From Halichondria panicea (Eukaryota; Porifera; Demospongiae; Suberitida; Halichondriidae): DNA of 64,000 bases. Position 1 is the stretch's first letter. Each line of letters starts with the position of its first letter. The DNA is taken from positions 3,725,502-3,789,501 of the forward strand of contig NC_087393.1 in NCBI RefSeq assembly GCF_963675165.1. The letters are read 5' to 3'. Positions 22,001-33,900 of this stretch are shown here, piece after piece. The notes beneath the pieces were generated by a model. The model searched no databases, was not told where the DNA came from, and was given only the letters and a program-made list of their open reading frames with translations. The translations under genes and the position numbers were made by a program.

Positions 22001-23354
22001 GGATTTCTGAAACAAGTGGGAATTAAAGCAGCATACAGCATACTGGTTATATCAATGTATGAGTCACTGGGGTAGGTGTAGGGAAAAGTTCCACAAGAGA
22101 AACATCAAGGCTGGCCATTTTGTGCATGCAGTAAAGTATTGAGAGGCAATAATATTTCGGTATACCCACCCCCTTGCTTGTCACATCTCCAATGGAACAC
22201 TTACAGGTACTCTGTATATTTGTACTCACAGCAGCTGATGTAGTAAGTTCTGATAGCACCATCATCAACCAGTGGACCCACGGCAAAGCAATTGGACTGT
22301 GACTTCTCGCGGTTCTCTATCTGTCGGGTAGAGTCTGAGAGAGGGGGGCAATCAGAAGAGTGAGTGAAGGGGGAATCAGAGAAGGGGCAATAAAAAGAGT
22401 GAATGGTGAGAACTATATATGGTATACTGTTACAGCACTTACCGTATTATATATATGTGCAGTGCAATGCATGTATACATCATACAATGGTCGTAAAAAT
22501 GGGGCATACAACGTAGAATTAACGGACTCATTGGAAATAATTATGCAGATGCTTGCCAAACACATCGATAAACATACATGTGACGTCCAATCTGACGGAA
22601 CCTGCTGGATTTCTGTCACCACGACTCCTGTAGATGATATCGATGGATAAATCATGTGATTTTCAGTTGCAAAGTGTAATCAGTCTATAGTGTCGCGCAG
22701 ATAAAAAAAAAAGTACAATTCAATTCTTAGTTCATGAAGGATATAAAGCTCCAGCAATATATGAGGTGTGTATATATAATACACAATTGAAAGAAAAGGG
22801 TCATTGTGTTTGCATTGACAACTATAGCATTGATAACACAATCACAAAACACCTTATACAATCTGTGGATTTAATTATGGGATTAGCCTCCTCTGTACCT
22901 AAAAACAGAGGTCCCACTATTTAGAGGTTCAAGTGTGTAGCACTCACTTGAAATATTCGAGAGAGACCGTAGGTCCCCTCTGCACTAGTTTGAACCACCT
23001 CTTCCTCCAGTTGGTCTTTCCCAGGAATGCCGTACCACTCTCCTTGACACACCAGCCCTCATGAAGAATCACCTCCAAAACTGTGTGTCAATGTGTGTGG
23101 GAAGAGGGATACGTGGTATGAGTGTGAGCATGCAGCACATAATCAAACAGAAGACTTACATCTGCAGGTGCAATTGCTTTATCTGGCTTCATGCATAGCT
23201 ATGGATAATTATGATGCCAGCCACATATCTACGTACCATCTAGAATAAGATCTATGCCTATGGCTATGCTCTATGCATATAGACTACCTTGAGGGCCACC
23301 AGGCACTGAAGTAGTTCTCCCAAGTGTCCTGGCCCTTATCTTTTTTGTCGCCAT
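19041..23354 (-). CDS. PH-START domain lipid-binding/transfer protein
   Basis: The start is ATG at 23352-23354 (MATKKIRARTLGRTTSVPGG) and the stop TGA at 19041-19043 (KFVQITSI). The first part is a PH domain: EVILHEGWCVKESGTAFLG, NWRKRWFKLVQRGPTVSLEY, RTYYISC and the conserved tryptophan of SMEEWLTVIDAAIQ. An acidic linker follows (EVWESVEGEVSEEEGEEVDG). The last ~200 residues look like a START domain: GNGGNAVIKVEGVLQANPST, LDYLFRNEQILHLLEDD, FLLPLPRVSKRDVVAMKIW and a C-terminal amphipathic helix (TFVHIKEQLEKFVQ). PH domains bind phosphoinositides and START domains hold one lipid, so a role in lipid movement between membranes is likely. CERT has the same domain pair, but I see no FFAT motif and cannot name an orthologue. 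At least nine exons are present. Confidence 0.75.
19184..19394. mobile_element. MITE with CAGGGTGTCATACAGG ends
   Basis: The left end CAGGGTGTCATACAGG pairs with the right end CCTGTATAACACCCTG. The interior has AT-rich sequence and a G-run. It lies in an intron of the PH-START gene. Diverged fragments with the same ends or core are at about 2460-2600, 10090-10215, 30471-30545 and 62390-62475. Confidence 0.75.
20619..21014. mobile_element. hAT-like MITE in a PH-START intron
   Basis: It begins CAGTGGCGGATCCAGGG and ends CCTGAATCCGCCCCTG, inverted repeats of the CAG(T/G)GGCGGAT type typical of hAT elements. Only a 5-bp AAATG is shared by the flanks, so an 8-bp target duplication is not clear. 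It carries GAACCACCC blocks near both ends, also found in 32252-32639. No transposase is present. Confidence 0.7.
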
Positions 23355-23740
23355 TCTCTCGGTTTTAACATAAAAATTAATATCGCCAGAACGCCCCGTT
23401 TCTGGGCCAAGACCACGCCCACTTAGCTGCCGAGTCAGCAATAATGGGATACATTTTGACCGTACCCAGCAAGCTTCCGTATCGATATCCTCAGTTTTCT
23501 ATGAGGCTGAAGGGCTATTAGGGCTAGGTGGATCAAACTGTATTTGTGAATGAATGCTCCCTGCTTACTTATCTCTACCAAACTATTCAGAGAAATCAGA
23601 CAGTTCCACTTGCAGTGTAAGAGGTATTAATTATTTGTATTTGAGTAGACTATCCTGAATGAACTTAAATATAAATCTTTACATGTGTGTACAAGGTGAT
23701 TGTATTGACACAGTTCTCGGGGTGTAGAGGAAGTGCAGCC
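23355..23740. promoter_or_regulatory. Shared promoter region, PH-START / PICK1
   Basis: 386 bp separate the divergent start codons. The stretch must hold both transcription starts and any shared control elements. No motif stands out. Confidence 0.5.
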
Positions 23741-26700
23741 ATGTCTAAGAAGGTGACGTTGGTGAAGGGCAAGAATAACATGATAGGGATCAGCATAGGG
23801 GGAGGGGCCCCCATGTGTCCAGTGCTGTACGTCGTCCAGGTGAGGCCTTTTCCCTAACCACCTGACTATACATATAGTATAATTATGTACATGTATGTAT
23901 GTTTTTGTTCAATTGCCTCTTTGCAAATAGAAAATAAAAAAAGTAGCTCTATGTCTGTATGCTTATACCCGTACTCCGAGCCGTACTCATTTACCCCACA
24001 TCCCTTTCACATAGCTACATTTTCACATAGCTACACACCGTTCTAAGTATGCGCCATTTCAATATAATTTTATGACACCATAATAGTGTGTTGTGTTATA
24101 CATAATTTACACAACATAATTTTTTGCCGTAAATCAAATAATGTACGGTATTCACATTACTCACATCATCCCCATACCCTTATATTATGCCCACCCTTAT
24201 ATTATGCCCACACTTGTACACTATCACAGTCTAATCTACATATATTATCACTCTCTCTATGCCCTCACACCTCCACAGGTGTTTCATCGTACCCCCGCTT
24301 ACGATGATGGCTCCCTGTGTCCAGGTGATGAGCTGGTCTCCGTGAACGGGGTCAGCTTGAAGGGGTTGTCCAGGAAACAAACAGCTGATGTGATTCAGGC
24401 AGAAAAGGTAGTTACATGTACATGTACAGACAGTGGTCGCACTCAATTTCATAGTCAATGATAATGTTACATGTACGCTTAGTTTGTGTAACATTTCTTG
24501 CATTGTTGCAAGAGTTGGTATAGTAATGCTTCCCTTGTAGGGTGAGATCACTATTGTGTTCAACAAGATTGAGCCTCCTAAAGGAAAGAGTATGGACATA
24601 GGTAAACCACATCATTGGCTGCACTGTACACACAGTTAGCTTTGTTTTATGGGCTGTAGCTGTTACAACACAGTCGACACTAATTTGTTCTGCCAACATT
24701 CATTGGTTAGCAAACTTCTAGACAGTATATATATACTTCGTTCATTCAACAGTTAGATAGAGAAGTGCTACATAGATAGTCAAACAATATACCTCGAAGC
24801 GCTACAAACACAAACACACACACACATGTACACACATACACACGCACAGCAATGAAGAAGGTGAAGCATCGGATAGTTGAGAAGATGAATGAAAGTACGG
24901 CTGACTCACTGGGACTGAGCAGAGCTGTCCTTGTCAACGGTTAGCCACACTATACCCACTAATGTGTACTCAATATTGTGAAGTTACTTGAAGGCCAGAA
25001 AAAGATTGCAATCACTTACGTATATACACTGCCCTTGGTATGAAATTCCTGTACAAGTGCATGTCAGTTTGTCAATACTGCCAGCCTATTAAGTATTGAC
25101 CCTTTCTTTATTTTATTTCCCAGACAAGCTTGTGGCTAAGGTGGATGCGCTGGAGAAGAATGCTAAAGTGTACAAAGGTGAGTACAGTGCGTGTCCCAAT
25201 TGAGTGCTGTATAGCTACTGTCTGGTTACACACATGCAGGGATTGCTGAACAGGCCCGCTCATTCCTGATCGGTGTGAAGGAGCTCACAATCACTCATAG
25301 AAGTGAGTAATGGAATTACCTTGGGCATGTGCTTTTTGTGTACACCCTTCCCCCCACACACAGCACACATTACTATAAACACATGCATGCTTGCAATAAT
25401 ATTAATACACCATATGTGTACAGATGTAGCCAGATATTTGCTTTCACTTTTAGTGGACGTAACTCATACTTGATGTTTACATTGTTGAATGTTGTACAAT
25501 ACATGTGACTGTCACGTGACCACCCTGTACAGAGTTTGGGGACGTGTTCAGCAGGGTGGGTGTGTACGAGATACAACAAAGTGCTAGTCTGGCATTCAGC
25601 AAGTTTGGCACTGCTCACAAGACGATGGCTGATGAAGGAATGAAGTTCATCGTCAACGTGGGACCAGTAAGTGAAAAATTGTACGTATAGCATTTACCAT
25701 TGCACAAACAGAATGAATTACGTAATTGCTGTGTGATTACTACCCAATATGAGCCATGCATGTGACTGTACGTTTGTTATAATTATATAGTCTCACGGCT
25801 GTAGCATGATGTATTCTAGCTCCTACAGTGTACCTTTATTTTTAGATACATGTATGGCACTTTAGAGGCTCTTTTCTTTCACTAGATGCTGAGAGAGCTG
25901 TACACCTTTCTGGAGAAGGCAAGCTACATCATACGTTGACTGTGTCTTACACACTCTACCTCACTATAGGCTGTTCCTGACACAAGGCTAACTCTCAAGA
26001 AGTACACCGATGCTAAAGTGGAGTTTCTGGTGAGATATATAATTATTACCCGAGGCGCGTGTGGGCAGCCACGGGTATAGTAGTACTTTAATTGGTTTGT
26101 TTGTCTGTTTGTTTGTGACAGGTGAATCTACTCACCTGGGTGCCATAGCACTGCGTTTACAGCATTAATAGCCTCCACACAGTAAGTAAAAGTGGAAGAT
26201 TTTGATGTTAGAGCAAACTAAAAAGCTTGAACTTGCACGTACGTGTCAGCTAGCTAACTACACGCAGCCTTTATTCGAGACAGATTACGTATTTACGGCT
26301 GAAGTGATCTCGTACCAGAAACAATGGAAAGGGTCACTAAAGTAGAAAGCTAGAATTGTGACTGGTTTGTTGTCTTAGGCTTCTTTGCTGACTCGACTCT
26401 GGATCCTAGCACCAGGACTTCAGGAGCCACACCTCTCTAAGACTCCAGGCTTCTTTGCTATGATCCTACATGTCTCAAATGCCACTAAAACTCTGTTTTC
26501 AAATGTTTCAGAATGCCTCCAGTCTGGTTTAGTTTTATTGCTTCTGAGTTACTGTGCTAGACAGCTCAGTCATACGATACATACTACATGCACTGCATTA
26601 TATCACTCCTCTGGTTCATGTCACCAGCCAGGGTTTGCACTTTAGTGCTCTAGTGATCATTGTACTTGATATAAAACCAAGGCTATTGTGGCTTCTATTT

Positions 26701-27731
26701 ATATGGGTTAATGTTCTGAGAAGGCATATTGAATAATAATTGTTGCAACCTATGAAGTATATTAATGGTGTACATTGTAGGTATACACGTGTATATGCAT
26801 GATGGTATCGCCACATGTGAAATGTGAATGTCTCACTCTCTGCCCTCTCAGGCCTATTGTCTCAAGGTCAAGGAAATGGACGACGAGGAGTACGAAGCAT
26901 CGGTGAGTACAATACAGTACATTTAGAACAAGCACATAAAATAATATTCCTAGTTTCTGATTTTTTTGAGCGAAGGTCACTACATACGGCTTGTGTGACT
27001 TGTAAAGTCGGAGCTTTGTAATGAGATGTGTACACTGTATGCATGCTCTGGATGTTAATGTCGTGACTTAACTTCTGTTTAATTCTCCCTGCAAGAGCTT
27101 TGGGCAGCCTCTGGTTCGAGTGCTGAACGGTAACGAGGTGTATCGAGTGTTCCTGCGTTGTCGTCATGCAGCCAAGCTGAGGTTCATCAAGCTACGCTCT
27201 GACGTGCTGGTCAAACTGCAGCTGCTGGATAACAAGAGAGGTGGGGATGTCAATGCAATTAGTATTATATGTATAGCAAACATGACTTTTATGCTCCGAC
27301 TCACAATGCTGATCTTCAGTAGTTGAGTTATCTCTTTAAAAATGTAGTTTTATAGTGTATAGTAGTCACTGTATATACGTGTATGTCATCACTCCTCCCC
27401 CCATCACATACCTACACACACAGTGCAAGATGTGGCGTTTCAACTGGAGAGACTGGTTGCTGGAATGTACGTTTACTACCGACAGTGTCACAAGATCATG
27501 ACGCCAGCGTGTGTGTTCCCAATTGAAGTCGAGTTGGGTATCAACCTTGATCCATATCGCTATGAGTCACATGACCCACCTCCGGTATCACCTGACATCA
27601 ACAAGCCAGAGGACATCGGTGTTGACGACCTACTCCTTCCATCACTTGCCACGCCCACAGGTGATATGAAGCCACACCCACCCAGCAGTATTGATGAACT
27701 GCTCTCCCTTCCTCAAAGCAGTGAACCATGA
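23741..27731 (+). CDS. PICK1: PICK1, PDZ and BAR domain trafficking protein
   Basis: In animals PICK1 binds C-termini of receptors through its PDZ domain and curved membrane through its BAR domain, acting in vesicle trafficking. The start is MSKKVTLVKGKNNMIGISIG. The PDZ binding loop reads NMIGISIGGG; GDELVSVNGVSLKG and GEITIVFNKIEPP complete the domain. The BAR region follows: AMKKVKHRIVEKMNES, VDALEKNAKVYKGIAEQARS, FGDVFSRVGVYEIQQSAS, GMKFIVNVGPMLRELYTFLE, VPDTRLTLKKYTDAKVEFLA, FIKLRSDVLVKLQLLDNK. It ends in a Pro/Asp-rich tail (INKPEDIGVDDLLLPSLATP) with stop at 27729-27731. Roughly a dozen exons are present. Domain order and motifs match PICK1 along the length. One intron holds a dispersed repeat. 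Confidence 0.95.
26047..26660. repeat. Dispersed repeat in a PICK1 intron
   Basis: This is the second copy of the repeat at 12628-13345, same orientation, sharing GCCATAGCACTGCGTTTAC, GGGTCACTAAAGTAGAAAGC, AAGACTCCAGGCTTC and the GGTTTAGTTTTATTGCT block. It starts with CCCGAGGCGCGTGTGGGCAG. It has no ORF of note. Confidence 0.7.
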
Positions 27732-28145
27732 ATGAACTGTGCCAACTATAATTCATGTACGGTACATTTTCTATAGATTCTACTATCACATGAATCAGTC
27801 ATAATTATATACATTTAATTTTCACTGTAAAATCAGATTATTGAAGTCATGATCGGAGACATGTACAATACCGTATAGTCTATAGAGGGTAATTTTCGTG
27901 GGGCAAATATTCGTGTGCCTACCTTTACCTGCAGTACAAGCAGCAACCACGAAAATAATATCCACAAAATGACTAAATACTGTTCAACCACGAATATTAA
28001 TTTTTGTCCCCCGCAAATTAACACCAACTTTGCCTCGATTTCAAGCCGCAAGGAAGCTACGCATGCGCATGCGCAAAAGCCTCGCCTACACATGATGAGA
28101 GCTCAGCAATAATTATTATGCAATTATGTCTTGCTCAAGAAAAGC
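27732..28145. other. PICK1-transporter gap with a MITE end
   Basis: At 27869 there is a TACCGTATAG-type element end followed by GGGTAATTTTCGTGGGGC. The interior repeats CACGAAAAT and CACGAATATTAAT motifs on both strands to about 28020. The right end is not recognisable. The remainder should hold the PICK1 3' UTR and the promoter of the transporter gene. No gene was found. Confidence 0.5.
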
Positions 28146-30016
28146 ATGATGGTAGAAACAAATTCACAGAAGATGAGAGGAAAGGGTGAAAAGTCTACGG
28201 ATTTTACAGAAAGGTCACCTCTGTTGCAAACCCCTATTGCAAGTAGTGTTACTGTAAGCAGTCCCACTTTTGGTCGCTGTAGAGCTAGAGCCTCATGTGC
28301 CAGACGTCCATTGCCCCAAGGAAAAGGATTGCTGTTGTTATTGCTTGTTTACTTTGTTGAGAGTTTTGCCTTTTATTGTGCAACTAAAGGCATTCGGGTG
28401 CTACTCTTTAAAGATGAAAGCAAGCAAGTTTGGGGAAGTTTTATCTACTCACTTGTGTACAACTCTCTTGGTCGTCTCTTTTACCCATTGGCAGGTGTTT
28501 TAGCTGATACTTTTTGGGGAAGATACAATGTTATCAAAATTGGACTGTGGCTAATTGCTTTTGCATTAGGCATCATTTGTATTAACCTTTCAATAATCGA
28601 TAGTGTGACTGAATCAGTTGGCCGGATATTTCTACCAATCATATTCATTTTATTGATTGCTATTGGTTCTGCATGTGTTGAAGTCAATGCTATTTCCTTC
28701 GGGGTTGACCAGTTGCCACAAGGTTGCACATCAGACCAGATAAGCTCTTACTTTTTTTGGTATGATTTCACTCGAAATGCCAGTACATTGTTGGCAGTCA
28801 TTGTATTTTTACTACTACAAGGTTTTTATTATTTCCTTGATCTAGAAGAGGGCCATTATTACTACACATCCCTTCAAGAACTAATGAAATCAATCAACTT
28901 ACATTACAAGACTCTAATCGTTATCTTAATAGCTGCTAGTGCTATTGTTTGTATTCTGCTACTGCACACTTTCAAGCATTATTGGTACTTTAAGAATTCC
29001 CAACGTGAAAACCCTGTCAAGACAATCGTTAACGTCAGTTGGTACAGTTTAACCGTGAAAAGACATCCTCCCGTTTATAGGAGAACATTTCGCTACGGAG
29101 AAGCTAGACAGCCTCGAATTGAACTGGCAAAAAAGGATTTTGATGGCATATTTGAGGCTGAAGAAGTTGAAAATGTTAAGTCCTTCTATCAAATTCTGTT
29201 TCTCATATTATCTCTGGGGGGATTTTTGGCATCTAATAGGGGGGTAAGTCAGCTAGAATATTGTAATGGATAAAATTATCTTGCGTTTCCACAGGCTTCA
29301 TCGATGCTCTCATTACAATTTGAAGCCGAAAATGTATTAGAGCTAGGCGAATCATACCGCATTATAGCTCCTTATCTCAATGATTTGGTCAATATTATTA
29401 CGATTGTTATATTTCTTCCATTCTTCAACCATGTGGTCTTGCCTTTTCTCCGCATGTCCTTAAAACTCAGGTTGGTTATTGGTCTAATTTTTAACCTCAT
29501 AGCAATTCTGATAGCTGTATTCCTCCAAGCAACTGTGCAGATTGACAGCAATGGCTTTGCGATTGAAAGGTTTCTTTGGCTCCTTCTGCCGGCTATTGTA
29601 CTTTCAGTGGCAGAAACTATTACCTTTGTCTCTTGTAAGATTTTAACTTTAATGCACATTCACCATAATAATTATTTGTCTGTCAAATAGGTTTGGAATT
29701 CATTTATGCCCAAGCTCCAGAGCCCATGAAAGGACTTCTAACTGGACTGTTCTATTTCATGTTTGGAGTATTTGGTGGTATTTCCAGCATTGTGTTTTAC
29801 TGCTTCCCTTTTGATAATCAAGAAGAGGACAAAGTCGACTACATTTTATGGTTTTACATTTTGTTTACAATTGTTACTGCTCTAGGATTACTAGTGTATA
29901 TAATTGTTGTGTGGGTGTGGTTTTATCAAAACCGTCACAGACCAGCTGTGGATGAAGAGGATTTGACGCACAGACTATATGCACAAAACGTTTTTTTCCT
30001 CAAAAATCGTGATTGA
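28146..30016 (+). CDS. Proton-coupled oligopeptide transporter-like protein (SLC15/POT family)
   Basis: The exons are 28146-29243, 29295-29634 and 29691-30016, in phase, about 587 residues with ten or more hydrophobic segments. The first in-frame ATG is 28146, with a second directly after it; the frame is open upstream but has no earlier ATG. The loop after the second segment, RLFYPLAGVLADTFWGRYNV, is the POT/PTR family motif. FGVDQLPQG matches the family FGGDQF motif, and GLEFIYAQAPEPMKGLLTG matches the late (T/A)QAPxxM(K/R) motif. The cytosolic N-terminus has a possible sorting motif (ERSPLLQT). A family-typical E-x-x-E-R motif in helix 1 was not seen: that region reads LVYFVESFAFYCATKG. 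Substrate is therefore uncertain. Members carry di- and tripeptides or histidine; plant relatives carry nitrate. Confidence 0.82.
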
Positions 30017-30966
30017 ATTGTACTGTCAATTTGTCTGTTGTACATGTGTATAATTATTGTTAAATTAATGTGTGATCATTAGTTGTGCAGTTTCACTTTG
30101 CATTGTTGCTATAACTGCAATTTGACATTGTGTTTGGGCTTCGGTTGTAGCCTTTGATACTATAATAATTATATTCATGATCAGTGAGACATTACATGCA
30201 TTCGAACCAATATTCTGACTTCTATATGAGAGCATAAAAAATGTATTTTGGTACCCAGATCTTTTATTTATACTAAATTGGACATCCAAGCTATAAATTA
30301 TATCAGCAGACATTTCTTGCTTATACACTACATAAGTGTAAGGATACTATATACACCGGCGTAAAAAAATGGATAGTACATGCCAATAATAAGGTGCCCT
30401 TATCACACAGAATTCTTTCGCAAGAAGTATATATAATTATATAGACCCTGATTGATCGGTACACTTTCAGGGCTTCATACAGGGGGGGGGGGCGCATGCC
30501 TCCCATGGGATTGGGCACACACTGTGTTACGGCCTGTGATACCATTAAGCAAACATCTTGTCAAACAACAATAATTATTACAATGTGAATCACTGGATGA
30601 ATTTTTATACTCTTTCTGTTCCATATAATGTCCACAATTTCCTCTAATTCACTACCTATAATAATTAACTTAATGTATTCCTGCTCAAGTAAAAGAGACG
30701 ATTCCAGAGCGATTTTCATTAAGTTAAGTTCACTCGGACTTGTATATAAATATCCCAGTGCATGAGGTGACACTTTTTTGTAGAGGTCTTTGACCAAATC
30801 ACCATGGCATTGCATGTATACGTGAGAATTTTTAATGATTCAGAATTTATCTTTGTTTACAATGACGTCCATGCAGCGTGCATAAGTACCATTAATGTCA
30901 ATCGGAATAATAACGCTATAATGATATAAGAAACAGTATGCACCATCCTAGTGCTTGAGTCGTGGG
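30017..30966. other. Gap between convergent transporter and WIPI genes
   Basis: AT-rich sequence with no gene. It holds both 3' UTRs. A fragment related to the CAGGGTGTCATACAGG element lies at 30471-30545 (GGCTTCATACAGG, G-run, GGCCTGTGATACC). Confidence 0.5.
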
Positions 30967-33900
30967 CTAGCTGTGTATTGTTTGTGCACTAGGGGGTTGT
31001 TCATCATCATCTTCTGTGTACGATTGTCTCTGTGGGTCAGGTGATGCCAAATGACTGTCATGTGACACAGATGGGGAGTGGCCTGATTCAGGCTTAGAAA
31101 TTACTGATGCATATGTTTGCTGCTCTGTGGAAGGAACTGATGTGCTCGCAAGACCTGCCGTTGGCTGTGTGTGTGGCATGCGTTCTCACATTAGTTAATT
31201 GCATTTCAACAATATAATAATTGCGCGTGCATTATAATTATACATGATTGTATACCAGCTGTATGTACGCTAATTACATGTGCACTGTCCCAACAAAGGA
31301 ATTGACTGCATGCATGGGTTTGGTTCAACTACAGCAATTGGTTGAACCTACCTCGCCTATACCCAGGAGCCCATAAATGATTATGGCCTACACGTACTGC
31401 CAGGTGTACTCTTGGTACTGTATATACTTACTGTATGTAACATAATTATGAGTTCTGTATGTAAATATGTAGTTCTGACTAAATTTATTTGTTGCTGAAT
31501 GAGCTGAGTGTTCGACCTATTTGTTGTTGTTGTTAATGTAGCTGTAGAGTTTGTTACTATAATAGCATTGTGTGCCTTAAGCCCACAGTTGTCAGTGAGC
31601 ATGTGATGTCAGATACAAACTTTTATAGAGTATGAAGTGATCAAAATGGTTACTCACTACGTCCTCTCCGCCGACAAGTCTGAACTCCCGGTGGTACTTG
31701 CAGTCCCCTCCTTCACGGGGATCAATGTCCCCCATGTGGAGGGACCCATCGGATGTGGCCACTAACACTCTGTGAACACCCTCAATACTGCAGCATGGAG
31801 GGAAGAAGATTGTCACTAGCTATAAATTAAAGATGGCATTATGAGTGTAAAGTACAATTGCATCATGATAAAACAATAAAAATAACAAGTTCTTTCCCTA
31901 TTACATGCCTATTCCAAACATAAAGTTCCAGGGGGTACATTAGCCTCGATCCTAGGCCGCACTTCCTTTGAGAGTGGGCCTGGTATCGACTGCTTGCGCA
32001 AGCACTAATCATTAGCCAGATACTGGCTAACGCAGGATAACAACGTGTATGCTCAGTAAAACAATGACGTTACAACATACATTGCACAACTGTAGGTGGC
32101 AGCCATTGAATGATTAGCCTGTAGGAAGTTAGACACACTCACCTTACAACACTGCACACACTCTTGAGACCTGCAGCAATGGAAGCACACACATCACAAC
32201 AGGGTAAATTAATACTCAATCATTTCCCTACTAATACAATCACAATCACTTTCGGTGGCAGATTCAGGCGGAGATCCAAGGGAGCAAAGAAATCCTCACT
32301 TTGCGCTGATTGATTTTTAGCAATCTACAGTCATTTACAGTTTTGTTTCACCTATTCTACTTATGGAGTGATGTCAATACCTGCGTGTAGTCCACTCTAG
32401 AACAAACAGAAGCTAGATAAAAGCAGTGGCAGTTTCTACACTTCTTTCTACACTGATCGCATTGCAAACTCTGCAATTATTGGTAAAGAGATGGAATTTC
32501 CCACATCCACATGGGCGGATATTGAACCGGAAGTGGGCGTAACCCCTAAAAGTTCGCACTCCGCCGGGGAGAATACTTACCCTACAGGCTCGTTGCCCTT
32601 TAGGAACCACCCTTTTCTAATTTCTGGATTTGCCACTGAAGATATGTACAGAAGCTGACATACACGCACCCAATAAGTTTAAGTATGGGTAGTAACCAAA
32701 TAAGGCTAACCTGATCGTGGTAACTTAAGGTGTGCAAATGCTCTGATTTGAGTGAATGCATCAGTCATTTGGGAGGGCAGAATTGCAGCAGGGGAGAGGG
32801 TCTTGCTCAGGTAGCTGAACCAACCTTGTTGACCCTCTGCTGTTCTGTGTATGTGTGTGTGCATTGCATAAGACACAATACTTACGCTATTTCCCTAACA
32901 CATTATTATTAATAAACTACCACAAAAACACAACTAGCCTAAGCAGTAGGGGACATACTGTACATGTGTACATTTCTAGAGGGTGTCTACAGTACTAGGT
33001 GTGGTATGAACACAGGGGGCATACTTCTCTTGTGGGGGCTCCACTAATCTGAACACGTGCACTGTCTCTGTGCTGCTGGAGGAGGCTAGGTACACATCGT
33101 CAGGGCTGAACGCCAGACAGTTGATATGGATAAACCTGCAGCAAATTGCCAATCATTAGGAGCAACACACACGCACACATTCAAGCTCAATGTACTCAAT
33201 GTCCAGTTTTGGACCTAATAACATACTTACATGTACAACGCATGTGAATCTGACTAAAAAATAAGTGCAGTAAAAGCTTTTACTGCACCTATTTGTACAC
33301 TTCACGTAGACTGAGGTGGGTACCATAATTCTATAATGTCTCTGTAAACCCGGCCTTAGCTCACCTCTTCATACCTCTTCTGAACTCAAACAACCTCTCT
33401 CCTTGTGGAATGCTGAACACACGGATCACAGTACCCTGCACGTGGTGGACATGCACAGTAGTTGTAAACGTTTAGAATTCACATATACAACACAGTGATG
33501 AGGCATGGGCACACACATTGGGGGACAATACTACCATTATTCTTGAATTACAGAGCCACAAAAAAAAATTTACATGATTTTCCAGTGGCGAACAAATCGA
33601 ACAAGGACAAAATTGTACTTCGACACTTTGTGCTGTTTATCCTCCTTCACTGGCCTCCCCCCCCTAAAGAAAAGGCCTGCTACTGACTGCTTGCGCACAC
33701 GCACATACACAGAGTTATATAATAGCTAGCTAGCAAGAGACAGAGCTGTATATCTGCAGCAGCAGTAGTATAGTAGGCTTTTACCAAAGTTAGTATTAGA
33801 TGGGCGTGGCCTGTCCATATAGGCTCTTGTCAGCTTTCACTCCGTTCAGACGATTGTCATCCACACTGTTGCTGGCTGTGAGTCTTTTGTTAACATAGCA

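Noticed and set aside
33795-33880. Short minus-strand stretch reading [17 protein letters not shown] before a stop, inside the WIPI-like gene
   Set aside because: It does not match any WIPI blade and ends in a stop; it could not be placed in the transcript.
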